From: JAMLJG01 sp035327585
Lineage (GTDB): Bacteria; Verrucomicrobiota; Kiritimatiellia; CAIVKH01
NCBI GenBank assembly: GCA_035327585.1
Contig: DAOLDD010000009.1
Span: 1 to 64,000, forward strand
Reading direction: 5' to 3'
DNA: 64,000 nt
Part shown: piece after piece, positions 50,091 through 58,752 of the stretch
Position numbering within the stretch: position 1 is the stretch's first letter
Layout of the letters: each line of letters opens with the position of its first letter
Notes under the pieces: generated by a model
Databases searched by the model: none
What the model was told of the DNA's origin: nothing
The model's input: the letters and a program-made list of their open reading frames with translations, nothing else
Program-made: the position numbers and the translations under genes

Positions 50091-52193
50091 CTAGCCTTTC
50101 GGCAGTCGCTTCAAGTCTTCGTCGCGGCCGCACAAAATCAATTGGCAACCGGGCGCGATGAGGTCGTCGCGCCGGGGAATACGCGGGGCGAGGCGCGGCT
50201 GGTCACCGTCGCGCGCGGGCTCCTTGATCAGCACGACATTGACGTTGAATGTGGCGGGCAGGGCGGCGTCCCGCAGCGACTTGTTCCAATAGCTGGGCGG
50301 CGGCGTCCAATCGAGCAGGGAAAAGCCCTCCATGAGCGGGGCGAGCCGGCCGACCGGCACTTCCTGCATGTGCTGGGCGATGATGCCGGCGGTGTCCTGC
50401 TGGATGATGTCCTGGTTGTAGACCGCGACGACGTCGCGATGGCGCAGCGCGCCGACGAGGCGACGCGATTCGGGGTCGTCGATCACGGGCAATTCGGAAA
50501 GACCGCTGCTTCCGAAAAGCACCATCGCATCCCGCAGGTCATCGTCCGGCCTGCAGACGGGCGGCTGTTCATTCGCGAGGTCGAGGGCGATGACGCCATG
50601 TCGCAGCGCCTCCCGCCGGACGAGCAGCGCCTTGAGGTCTGTGAGGCTGACGACGCCGAGCAGGCGGCGCTCCGCGTCCGTGATGTACACGCTTTCGTGC
50701 GCGCCATTGAGCAGTTGTTCGAGGACTGCGCTGGCGGGACTTTCGGGGCGCAGGCAGGGCGGGTCCGTGCGCATCGCGCTGCGTACCGGACGGCGCTGGA
50801 AGACGTCGAGCGAGCGTCCCTGGAACAGGTCCACGCCCATGCGCACCAACTTCCACGTGTAGATCGATTCACGTTGCAGCCGACTGGAAATCAGCACGCT
50901 CAGTGAACAGACGGTCATCAGCGGGAGGATGATCGTGTAGGTGCCGGTGAGCTCGAAAATCATGATCATCGCGGTGATCGGCGCATGCATCGCGCCTGCG
51001 ACCATGCCGCCCATGCCGACGAGGGCGTAGCTGCCGGGGCTGCCCGCGTGGGCGCCGTGCAGCAGTTGCGCAAGGTTGCCGATCAGGCCGCCCGCCATCG
51101 CGCCGATAAACAGCGAAGGCGCGAAAACGCCGCCGGAGCCGCCCGAGCCGAGGGTGAAGGAGGTGGCTGCCATCTTCATCACGAGCAGCAGGCCGAGCAG
51201 GTACCAGGGGAGGTGGTTCACCAGCGCGGCGTTCACCGTGCTGTAGCCATCGCCGTAAACCGCGGGAAGCCACATGCCGATCATCGCCGTGAGCAGTCCG
51301 CCCGCCGCCGGTTTCCACATGGACGGCACGCCGCGCCAGTGCTCGAAATGCTCCTCCGCGCGGATCATCAGTCGCTTGAAGGCGAAGGCAACCAGCCCGC
51401 AGAAAATGCCGAGCCCGGCGTAGAGGATCAATTCGTAGCCGCTCGTCAGCTCGTAGGCCGGCGCATGAAAGACCGGCTCGTTGCCCCATGCGCCGCGCGC
51501 GACGACGGTGGCGATGACGGCAGCGATCACGATGGGCGTGAATTGAAGGATGCCGAACTCGCCGAGGATCACCTCGACGGCGAACAACGTGCCCGCGATC
51601 GGCGCGTTGAATGTCGCCGCGATGCCCGCCGCCGCGCCGCAGCCGGCGAGGGTGCGTAACTGGCGCGGCGGCACGCGCAGGAACTGGCCGATGGACGACG
51701 CGATCGCGGCGCCGATTTGGATGATCGGGCCCTCGCGCCCGGCCGAGCCGCCGGATGAAATCGTGATCGCGGAGGCGAGGGACTTCACCACGACGACGCG
51801 TTTCCGCATCAAGCCGTTGCGCTCCGCGACCGCGCGGATGACTTCGGGAACGCCATGTCCGCCCGCCTCCGGCGCAAAGAAGCGGATCAGCGGGCCGACC
51901 GCGAGGCCACCGATGACCGGGATGATCGCGAGCCGCCAGTAGGGTTGGGCGAGGAACGCCTTCACGGTGTCGACTTCCGTGCCCCAGAAGAAGATCTGGA
52001 ACAGATGAATCAGTCCGTGCAGCGCGATTGCACCGAGACCGCAAAGCAGGCCCGTGAGCACGGCCAGCAGCAACATGAACGCATGTTCATAATAGCGTAT
52101 GCGTTCAAGCCAGTTTAGGGCCAGGCGTCCAACCCAGCGCAGGAGCGGGAGCCGTACCAGCCAGGTGGTGGCGCTTTCGTTGGATGGCTTCAC
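50091..52193 (-). CDS. ClC-type chloride channel/transporter with CBS and RCK_C domains
   Basis: The 700-residue protein has a ClC membrane core (about residues 35-455) with GGHGVPE (about 111-117), GSAGREGP (gating Glu155 present) and GSGGSGGVFAPS. Two CBS domains (about 480-600) and a C-terminal TrkA-C-like piece (about 630-700: NVVLIKEPARDGDQPRLAPR, GCQLILCGRDEDLKRL) follow. The gating Glu argues for H+/Cl- exchange rather than a pure channel. CBS and RCK_C parts suggest nucleotide or ligand control. Single gene. Confidence 0.9.
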   Translation of the reverse strand: MKPSNESATTWLVRLPLLRWVGRLALNWLERIRYYEHAFMLLLAVLTGLLCGLGAIALHGLIHLFQIFFWGTEVDTVKAFLAQPYWRLAIIPVIGGLAVGPLIRFFAPEAGGHGVPEVIRAVAERNGLMRKRVVVVKSLASAITISSGGSAGREGPIIQIGAAIASSIGQFLRVPPRQLRTLAGCGAAAGIAATFNAPIAGTLFAVEVILGEFGILQFTPIVIAAVIATVVARGAWGNEPVFHAPAYELTSGYELILYAGLGIFCGLVAFAFKRLMIRAEEHFEHWRGVPSMWKPAAGGLLTAMIGMWLPAVYGDGYSTVNAALVNHLPWYLLGLLLVMKMAATSFTLGSGGSGGVFAPSLFIGAMAGGLIGNLAQLLHGAHAGSPGSYALVGMGGMVAGAMHAPITAMIMIFELTGTYTIILPLMTVCSLSVLISSRLQRESIYTWKLVRMGVDLFQGRSLDVFQRRPVRSAMRTDPPCLRPESPASAVLEQLLNGAHESVYITDAERRLLGVVSLTDLKALLVRREALRHGVIALDLANEQPPVCRPDDDLRDAMVLFGSSGLSELPVIDDPESRRLVGALRHRDVVAVYNQDIIQQDTAGIIAQHMQEVPVGRLAPLMEGFSLLDWTPPPSYWNKSLRDAALPATFNVNVVLIKEPARDGDQPRLAPRIPRRDDLIAPGCQLILCGRDEDLKRLPKG

Positions 52194-52279
52194 AACAGGA
52201 ATTCAACCTAACACGCGCGGGAGAGGGGGCAATGCTTTTCTCTTGAACGGCCCGCTGAAGTGATAAACCCTCGCCGCCG

Positions 52280-52834
52280 ATGGAGGGGAAATCTTCACGT
52301 TGCTGCGGACTCTGGCGCTTTGTGGACGCCTTTAACAGCGCGCTGGGCCGCGCCGTCAGCGCACTCGTCGTGCTGGTGACGCTGCTCGGCGCGGCGAATG
52401 CCGTGCTGCGCTATGCGGGCCGTTTCACCGGCAGCTCCCTGAGCTCGAACGCGTGGCTCGAATTGCAGTGGTATCTTTTTGCGCTCATCTTCCTGCTCGG
52501 CGCCGCCGTGACGCTGCGGGAGGACGCCCATGTGCGCGTGGACGTGGTCTACCACCGTCTCCCGCCGCGCCGCCGCGCGTGGATCAATATCCTCGGCACC
52601 GTGCTGTTCCTGATTCCGTTCTGCGTGCTGATGATCTGGAGCTCGTGGGCTCCGGTGCGTAATTCCTGGGCCATCTGGGAGGCGTCGCCCGATCCCGGCG
52701 GGTTGCCGCGCTGGCCGATCAAGACCGCGATTCCCGTTGCGTTTCTCCTCCTGCTGGCGCAAGGGGCGTCCGACCTCGCACGCTCGATTGCAGTGCTGCG
52801 CGGCGCGCGCGCGGAGGAGTCGCCGCAGCCATGA
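52280..52834 (+). CDS. TRAP transporter small permease (DctQ)
   Basis: The 184-residue protein has four hydrophobic segments (about residues 25-47, 62-82, 103-123 and 147-165). The DctQ motif LQWYLFALIFLLGAAVTLRE then DAHVRVDV is clear. It is coupled to the large permease by a 4-bp overlap. Together they import an organic acid or related solute with sodium. The binding protein is 3 kb away on the other strand. Confidence 0.9.
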   Translation: MEGKSSRCCGLWRFVDAFNSALGRAVSALVVLVTLLGAANAVLRYAGRFTGSSLSSNAWLELQWYLFALIFLLGAAVTLREDAHVRVDVVYHRLPPRRRAWINILGTVLFLIPFCVLMIWSSWAPVRNSWAIWEASPDPGGLPRWPIKTAIPVAFLLLLAQGASDLARSIAVLRGARAEESPQP

Positions 52835-54150
52835 GCGCACCCGGCGAGTGGCTGGCGCCGTTGATGTTTTGCACCGTGCTGGCGCTGATTTTCTGCGGCT
52901 ATCCCGTCGCGTTTACGCTGGGCGGCACCGCGCTCATTTTTGCGGCCATCTCCATCGCCCTCGGCCATTTCGACTGGCACCTGATGCTCGCGCTGCCCGA
53001 GCGCGTGTTTGGCTTCATGTCGAACTACGTCCTGCTGGCCGTGCCGTTCTTCATCCTGATGGGCACGGTGCTGGAGAAGGGGCGGCTGGCGGAGGATTTG
53101 CTGAAGACCATCGGCGCGCTGTTTGGCCGCGCGCGCGGTGGCCTGGCCTTTGCCGTGGTGCTGGTCGGCACGCTGCTCGCCGCCGCGACCGGCGTAATCG
53201 GCGCGTCCGTCGTCGCGATGGGCATGATTTCGCTGCCCGTGATGCTGCGCTACGGCTACTCGCGCTCGCTCGCGACGGGCATCATCGCCGCCGCGGGCAC
53301 GCTCGGCCAGATCATCCCGCCGAGCATCGTCCTCGTCGTGCTCGGCGACCAACTGGGCGTTTCGGTGGGGGATCTTTTTCTCGGTGCGTTGATTCCCGGC
53401 CTCGCGCTGGCCGGGAGCTACGCCGTCTATGCCGGCGCGATTGCGTGGTTTCGGCCCGCTCTCGCGCCCGCGCTGCCGCCCGAGGAGTGCGGAGGCGGCG
53501 GACGCGCTCTGTTGTGGCGCGTAGGCCGGACCCTGTTGCCGCCGCTGCTGCTGATCCTGGTGGTGCTGGGCAGCATATTCGCCGGCATCGCGACGCCGAC
53601 CGAGGCCGGTGCGCTTGGCGCGCTGGGCGCCTTCGTCCTCACCGCCTCGCACCGGCGCCTCACACGCGCCGTCGTGATGGACAGCGCCGCGGCGACGGTC
53701 CGCCTGACCTCGATGGTCATGATGCTGCTGATCGGCTCCGCGGCCTTCGCACTGGTCTTCCGCGGTTTGCACGGCGACATCTGGATGGAAGACATGCTGA
53801 CGAACCTGCCCGGCGGAAAAATCGGATTCATCCTCACCGTGAACCTCGTGGTGTTCATCCTCGGGTTCTTCATCGATTTCTTTGAGATCTGCTTCATCAT
53901 CGTGCCGCTGCTGCTGCCCGCGGCGCGCGCGCTCGGCATCGACCTCACCTGGTTCGGCGTGATGCTGGCGATGAACCTGCAGACGTCGTTCCTTACGCCG
54001 CCGTTCGGGTTCGCCTTGTTCTACCTGCGCGGCGTGACGCCGCCGGAGGTGAAGACCACCGAGATCTATCGCGGGGTGATTCCGTTCATCATCATCCAGC
54101 TCATCGCGCTGACGGCGGTGATTGTGTTCCCGGGGCTGGTGGCCGAATAA
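52831..54150 (+). CDS. TRAP transporter large permease (DctM)
   Basis: The 439-residue protein has about 12 hydrophobic segments with DctM signatures: AVPFFILMGTVLEKGRLAED, IIPPSIVLVVLG, IATPTEAGALGALGAFVL and LTPPFGFALFYLRGV. It is the membrane translocation subunit of the TRAP system. The variant matches the group often labelled mannitol/chloroaromatic type, but the solute cannot be read from the sequence. Its stop codon lies within a hairpin. Confidence 0.93.
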   Translation: MSAPGEWLAPLMFCTVLALIFCGYPVAFTLGGTALIFAAISIALGHFDWHLMLALPERVFGFMSNYVLLAVPFFILMGTVLEKGRLAEDLLKTIGALFGRARGGLAFAVVLVGTLLAAATGVIGASVVAMGMISLPVMLRYGYSRSLATGIIAAAGTLGQIIPPSIVLVVLGDQLGVSVGDLFLGALIPGLALAGSYAVYAGAIAWFRPALAPALPPEECGGGGRALLWRVGRTLLPPLLLILVVLGSIFAGIATPTEAGALGALGAFVLTASHRRLTRAVVMDSAAATVRLTSMVMMLLIGSAAFALVFRGLHGDIWMEDMLTNLPGGKIGFILTVNLVVFILGFFIDFFEICFIIVPLLLPAARALGIDLTWFGVMLAMNLQTSFLTPPFGFALFYLRGVTPPEVKTTEIYRGVIPFIIIQLIALTAVIVFPGLVAE

Positions 54151-54165
54151 TCCGAAGGGATTATT
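54146..54165 (+). terminator. Hairpin at end of the TRAP permease operon
   Basis: AATAATCC / GGATTATT with loop GAAG; the dctM stop TAA lies in the left arm. A second, imperfect hairpin of CGCAGAG type follows (54166-54190 against 54229-54251) before the convergent gene. Confidence 0.6.
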
Positions 54166-54258
54166 GCAGAGCCGCAGAGGGCGCGGAGAGGAGCGGCGGG
54201 GTATGGTTCCGCCCGTTTATACGCGGTGCTCTCAGCGTCTCTGCGGTGTGCATTCGCT

Positions 54259-55566
54259 TCAGGGCAGCACGCCCGCCGCGCCGAGCTCCATCAGCTTTGC
54301 GTGCAGTTGCTCCGCGATGAACTGGAGGCCGGGCTGCTGGAAGTGGATGCCGTCGCCGGAGAACAGCGCATCGTGAGCGGGGTCTTCCATGACGGCCGCC
54401 AGGTCGAGCAGCGGTGTGCCGGTCTCCGCGGCCACCGCGCGTGTGAGGTCGACGTATTCCGCGTGGACGCGGTGAACTTCTTCCACGCTGCGCGCGTGGC
54501 CGGAGCGGACGACGGACGGTGTGAGGTCGCGCCGCGGAGCGGTGATCAGCAGCGGCGTGGCGCCGACCGCGCGAATTTCAGCAATGAACTGGATGAGCGT
54601 CGCGCGATAAACGGAATGGGGGACGCGGTATGTCCGGTTGTCCTCGCCTTTCGCCTCCGTGACGGCGGGCGGCTGCGCCATGCGGGCCAGCGCGCCATAG
54701 AATCGCTTCTTTTGCAGCGCCGCCGCGATTTTAGCGCGCGCCGGATGCAGGCGAACCGCCATGCGCAGGTGGTCCGGGCGGTCGTAGAGCCAGTGGTCGT
54801 TCCATCCGTAGTAGAGCGTGACGACGTCCGGCTGGAGGTGACGGACCGTGTTCTGGAACTGGCGCAGACCCTGCATGGAGGAGTAGCCGAAGACGCCGGT
54901 GTTGAAGGCCTGCCACGGCACGTCCGTCGGCGACTCCCATTGCAGCAACTCGTGCAGGAGGGCGCTGTAGGGCGGTTGGCCCTGTGCGGTGCAGGAATCC
55001 CCCATGACGATGACGCGGCGCGTACCCGCCGGTTTTTCCGCGGGAAATTCGCGGTCGCGGAAACCCAAGCTGTTGATGCGAATGCCGTCCCACCCTGCGC
55101 CCGGCGCAAAACGCCACAACAATTCCGGATCGAGGATGACTTTGCTGTCGCCTTCCTTCGTTTTCGTATCGATGTCTTCCTCGCCGCGGATGACGATGGG
55201 GGAGGTCGCCTGAGGCTGAACGCGCATCAGCGCGAGAGCGCCCTCAATGGCCATGAAAAAGAACCAGGGCATCAGCCAGGCTGCGAGCGCCTTCTTCGCC
55301 GCTGCGCGCGAGAGGAAGCCGCGCGCGAGCAGGCCGCGCTCCGCCAGCACTGCTCGCAGGACCAGCAGTGCCAGCGGCACCACGATCGGTTTCCAACCCC
55401 AACTGACGGACACCTTCAGCACTCCGCACGTCAGCCGCAGCGGGTCGAACATCCACGCCAGCGGCAGCACGATCAGCGTCGCCAGCAGCAGCACGTCGAG
55501 CGCAAATCCACAAATCCGGCGCGAAAAGGCCGGACTCGGAGCGACTGAGGGAGGTGCATCAATCAT
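54259..55566 (-). CDS. Membrane-anchored SGNH/GDSL-type hydrolase
   Basis: The 435-residue protein has two or three N-terminal membrane segments (about residues 20-40, 58-75 and 97-115), then an SGNH hydrolase domain: VMGDSC (Ser191, GDSC instead of GDSL), YYGWNDHW (the Gly-x-Asn-Asp block III), and DGIHF near residue 402 (catalytic Asp and His). It acts as an esterase or O-acetyl hydrolase on the periplasmic side, perhaps on surface glycans. It lies between the two halves of the TRAP system, on the minus strand. Confidence 0.85.
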   Translation of the reverse strand: MIDAPPSVAPSPAFSRRICGFALDVLLLATLIVLPLAWMFDPLRLTCGVLKVSVSWGWKPIVVPLALLVLRAVLAERGLLARGFLSRAAAKKALAAWLMPWFFFMAIEGALALMRVQPQATSPIVIRGEEDIDTKTKEGDSKVILDPELLWRFAPGAGWDGIRINSLGFRDREFPAEKPAGTRRVIVMGDSCTAQGQPPYSALLHELLQWESPTDVPWQAFNTGVFGYSSMQGLRQFQNTVRHLQPDVVTLYYGWNDHWLYDRPDHLRMAVRLHPARAKIAAALQKKRFYGALARMAQPPAVTEAKGEDNRTYRVPHSVYRATLIQFIAEIRAVGATPLLITAPRRDLTPSVVRSGHARSVEEVHRVHAEYVDLTRAVAAETGTPLLDLAAVMEDPAHDALFSGDGIHFQQPGLQFIAEQLHAKLMELGAAGVLP

Positions 55567-55638
55567 CGGGCGGACAATGAATGCTTATCCAAAAAACGCA
55601 AGTGCATAGAGCGGACGGAGTCCGGCAAGGATCCGCCC

Positions 55639-55830
55639 CCACCGGCCTCGTGCCGGTGGAGCGAAAGTTTTGGCGGCTACTGGAACAGGCCTGCCCATAT
55701 AAACGACCCGGCGCATACGCGCGCGGATGCGAAAACGCGCGCGTGTTTTCACCCGCGCTAGGTCTCGACAGGCCGACGTTGTCATCGGTAGTCGGCCCTA
55801 ACTTCTTCACCACCGGCGCAAGGCCGGTGG
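55639..55830. repeat. Opposed pair of REP-like 8-5-8 hairpins
   Basis: Hairpin 55639-55659 (CCACCGGC / GCCGGTGG, loop CTCGT) and hairpin 55810-55830 (same arms, loop GCAAG) bracket about 150 bp with an inner ACGCGCGC-type palindrome. They fill the 279-bp gap between the SGNH gene and dctP. The right hairpin is followed by a T-rich run on the plus strand. Confidence 0.78.
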
Positions 55831-55845
55831 GGTCTTTATTCCCGG

Positions 55846-56946
55846 TCACCCGCGCGGAAACGCGAAGGACTGGTAGGCTAGTTCGGCGGTGTTGAACCAG
55901 CGGAAGCTGTCGGCGCGAAATTTTTTCCAGTGGGCGTAGACTTTTGCGTAGGCGGCGTCCTTCGCCGCGCGGTCTTCCATCGTGGCGAGGGCGATTTGCT
56001 CCGCCTCGGCCATGACGTCGTCGGGGAAGCGGCGGAGCTGGGTGCCGCCGGCGAGCAGGCGCGCGAGGGCGGCGGGATTTTCCCGGTCGTAGGTGGTCAT
56101 CATGAATTGCGCCGCCTCGGCGGCCGCGGCGCGGAAGGCGCCCTGATAGGCGGAGGGCAATTCGTCCCACGCGCGGCGGTTGAGGTAGAAGTCGATGGAC
56201 GCGCCGGGCTCCCACCAGCCGGGGTAGTAATAGAATTTCGCGATCTTGTGCAGGCCGAGTTTTTCGTCGTCGTATGGACCGACCCATTCCGTGGCGTCAA
56301 TCGCGCCGCGCTCAAGCGCCATGTAGATGTCCGATCCGGCGAGTACCTGCACCGTCGCACCGAGCTTGCTCATGATTTCGCCGCCGAGCCCGGGAATGCG
56401 CATTTTCAACCCGCGCAGGCTCTGTAAATTCGGAATTTCGCGCCGGAACCAGCCGCCCATCTGCGCGCCCGTGCCGCCGCCGTAGAGCGGGACGATGTTG
56501 AAGTCGGCCAAAATCTCGCCGAGCAGGTCCAGGCCGCCTGCGCCGACGAGCCACGCGGCCTGCTGGCGCGCCGTGAGGCCAAACGGCACGGTGGTCTCGA
56601 ACGCGAGCGCGGGATGTTTGCCGGTGTAATAGTAGCCTGCGGTCTGGCCGACCTGCACGGTGCCCTGTTGAACGGCGTCCATCACTTGAAGGCCCGGCAC
56701 GAGTTCGCCGGCGGGGTAGGGTCGGATGCGGAACCGGTTGTCGGTCAGTTCGGCGACGCGTTTCGCGAGCACCTCGCTCGCGCCGAACAGCGCGTCGAGG
56801 CTGCGTGGGAAACTAGACCCGAGCCGCCAGTCGATGCGCGGCTGCGTGATGACCGCCGGGGCGCCTTCCTCGCGCCGGCAACCGAGCAGTAAACCGCCGG
56901 TAACCGCCGCCGGAATCGCCTTTTGTAAAAATGCGCGTCGCTTCAT
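55846..56946 (-). CDS. TRAP transporter substrate-binding protein (DctP)
   Basis: The 366-residue protein starts at MKRRAFLQKAIPAAVTGGLL. It has a twin-arginine-like signal and a lipobox (LLLGC), so it may be a Tat-exported lipoprotein. The mature part is a DctP solute-binding fold: GSSFPRSLDALFGASEVLAK, AVQQGTVQVGQTAGYYYTGK, and ALERGAIDATEWVGPYDD, which carries the ligand Arg/Asp region. The C-terminal GWWEPGASIDFYLNRRAWDE fits the same TRAP subgroup as the DctM here. A long upstream extension overlaps tamA and is rejected. The gene diverges from tamA (12 bp). Confidence 0.9.
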   Translation of the reverse strand: MKRRAFLQKAIPAAVTGGLLLGCRREEGAPAVITQPRIDWRLGSSFPRSLDALFGASEVLAKRVAELTDNRFRIRPYPAGELVPGLQVMDAVQQGTVQVGQTAGYYYTGKHPALAFETTVPFGLTARQQAAWLVGAGGLDLLGEILADFNIVPLYGGGTGAQMGGWFRREIPNLQSLRGLKMRIPGLGGEIMSKLGATVQVLAGSDIYMALERGAIDATEWVGPYDDEKLGLHKIAKFYYYPGWWEPGASIDFYLNRRAWDELPSAYQGAFRAAAAEAAQFMMTTYDRENPAALARLLAGGTQLRRFPDDVMAEAEQIALATMEDRAAKDAAYAKVYAHWKKFRADSFRWFNTAELAYQSFAFPRG

Positions 56947-56958
56947 AGTGGGCCCTTC

Positions 56959-58752
56959 ATGAATGTGCGGCCTCGAAAATGGGTGTCCGGCGCGCGGGTG
57001 GCAAGGTTGAAATGTCGCGCTGTGCTGGCGCTTGGCTTGATGCTCTGCGCGACGGCGATCCGCGGCGAGGAGACGGCCTATGAGGTCCGTTTTCGCGGCG
57101 TGCCCGAGTGGGGGATGCGCGGTGTGTTGCGGGAGCAGAGCCAGACGTATGCATTGCGCGACCGGCCGCCGCCGGGGGATGCGCTGTTGCGGCGGCGGGC
57201 GGAACAGGATGTTCCAGCGCTGCGCGATGTGCTGCGTGCGGCGGGATACTATGGTGCGCAGATTGACGTGCAAGTGGTCACCTCAACGCCGCGCCGTGTG
57301 GTGTATCACGTTGATTCCGGCCCGCGCTATCGCCTTGGCGATGTCGCGCTATCCGCCGGTTCCGTGGTGTTGCCGCCCGCTCAACGGCTGGGGTGGATTC
57401 ACGGAATGCCCGCGCGCGCCCGGGCCATTCTCGCGGCGGAGGGCGAAACCCTTGCCCGCGTGCGCGCGGCGGGACATCCGTTCCCGAAGTGGACGGAACG
57501 CGTGTATACCGCGGACCCTGCCGCGCGTGTGCTGCATGCCCGGCTGGTGATTGAGCCCGGTTCCCACGCGGTTTGGGGTGAAACCTCCATCGTCGGCCTT
57601 GAGAACGTGCGCGAGCGATTTGTGCGCAATGCACTGGAACTCCCCGTCGGGGAGCCGTTTCACCCGGATCGACTCGACGAGACGCGCGCACGCTTGATCC
57701 GATCTTCGCTCTTCTCCTCCGTCAGCCTTGCGCCGGCTGACGCGCTGGATGATGACGGTCGTCTCCCGCTGTCGCTGACGTTGCGCGAACGCCGTCCCCG
57801 CACCTTCTCGGCGGGCGTGCGCTATACGACGGACGAGGGCGCGGGCTCCCGCGTGGAGTGGGAACACCGCAACCTCGGTGGCCGCGCGGAGCAGGTAAGG
57901 TTCACACTGGATGCCGGCGAAACCGCACGTTCGCTCGAGAGCCGCCTAACGCTGCCGCAGTTCAGCATGCCGCGGCAACGCCTGCTGCTCAACGCTCGGG
58001 CGGCGGAGGAAAACCCGGAGGCCTATGACAGTCGCAGCCTGCGCGCCGGCGTGCGGCTGGAACGCGAGTGGCGTCCGACGTTCTGGACGCGCGGCGGCGT
58101 CGCGGTGCGCCTCAGCGAGGTGGACCAGTTTGATGAGGATGAAAACCATGTGTTCCTTTCCTTCCCGCTGGAAACGGATTGGAACACGAGCCGCTCCCTG
58201 CTCGATCCGCGCGGCGGCATGCGCCTGCGGACGGGCGTCGAACCCTTTTACGATTTGGAGAAACAGGATCGCGGCTTCCTGAAAACGAGCGCGACCCTGA
58301 ACCGGTACCAGCGCCTGAACCGAGATCGGACCTGGCTGCTGGCGGGCCGCGTCACCGTGGGTTCGATCAGCGGCGCAGGCGCGGCGTCGGTGCCGGCGGA
58401 CGAGCGGTTCTACGCGGGCGGCGGCAGTTCCGTCCGCGGGTATGCCTACCAGAGCGTCGGCCCCCTGAGAGACGATGAGCCGCTGGGCGGGCGTTCGCTG
58501 CTGGAGTTGTCCGCGGAACTTCGTGGACAGGTGAGTGAATCATTCGGCGCCGTGTTCTTTCTCGATGGCGGCACCGCCTACGAGGCGACGGCCCCCGATT
58601 TCGACGAACCGTTCCTGTGGGGCGCGGGACTGGGCCTGCGCTATTTCACCGCGGTCGGCCCGCTGCGCGCGGATGTCGGCTTCCCGCTCGATCGTCGCGA
58701 CGAGTTGGACAAGCGGTACCAGTTCTATTTGAGCCTGGGACAATCGTTCTGA
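56959..58752 (+). CDS. tamA: Omp85 family outer-membrane protein, TamA-like
   Basis: The 597-residue protein may start at ATG 56959, but this leaves only 12 bp to the divergent dctP; GTG 56983 is an alternative with a better signal peptide (ending IRGEE). POTRA-like units lie at about residues 40-270 (RGVPEWGMRGVLREQ, then RYRLGDVALS, then HAVWGETSIVGLENVRERFV). The 16-strand barrel ends with the lid-loop motif GGGSSVRGYAYQS. TamA works with TamB in moving proteins or phospholipids to the outer membrane. It overlaps tamB by one base (TGATG). Confidence 0.88.
   Translation: MNVRPRKWVSGARVARLKCRAVLALGLMLCATAIRGEETAYEVRFRGVPEWGMRGVLREQSQTYALRDRPPPGDALLRRRAEQDVPALRDVLRAAGYYGAQIDVQVVTSTPRRVVYHVDSGPRYRLGDVALSAGSVVLPPAQRLGWIHGMPARARAILAAEGETLARVRAAGHPFPKWTERVYTADPAARVLHARLVIEPGSHAVWGETSIVGLENVRERFVRNALELPVGEPFHPDRLDETRARLIRSSLFSSVSLAPADALDDDGRLPLSLTLRERRPRTFSAGVRYTTDEGAGSRVEWEHRNLGGRAEQVRFTLDAGETARSLESRLTLPQFSMPRQRLLLNARAAEENPEAYDSRSLRAGVRLEREWRPTFWTRGGVAVRLSEVDQFDEDENHVFLSFPLETDWNTSRSLLDPRGGMRLRTGVEPFYDLEKQDRGFLKTSATLNRYQRLNRDRTWLLAGRVTVGSISGAGAASVPADERFYAGGGSSVRGYAYQSVGPLRDDEPLGGRSLLELSAELRGQVSESFGAVFFLDGGTAYEATAPDFDEPFLWGAGLGLRYFTAVGPLRADVGFPLDRRDELDKRYQFYLSLGQSF

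Noticed and set aside
55567..55845. Small ORFs in the gap upstream of the SGNH gene
   Set aside because: They are built from the REP-like hairpin pair and shared between frames; no coding signal.
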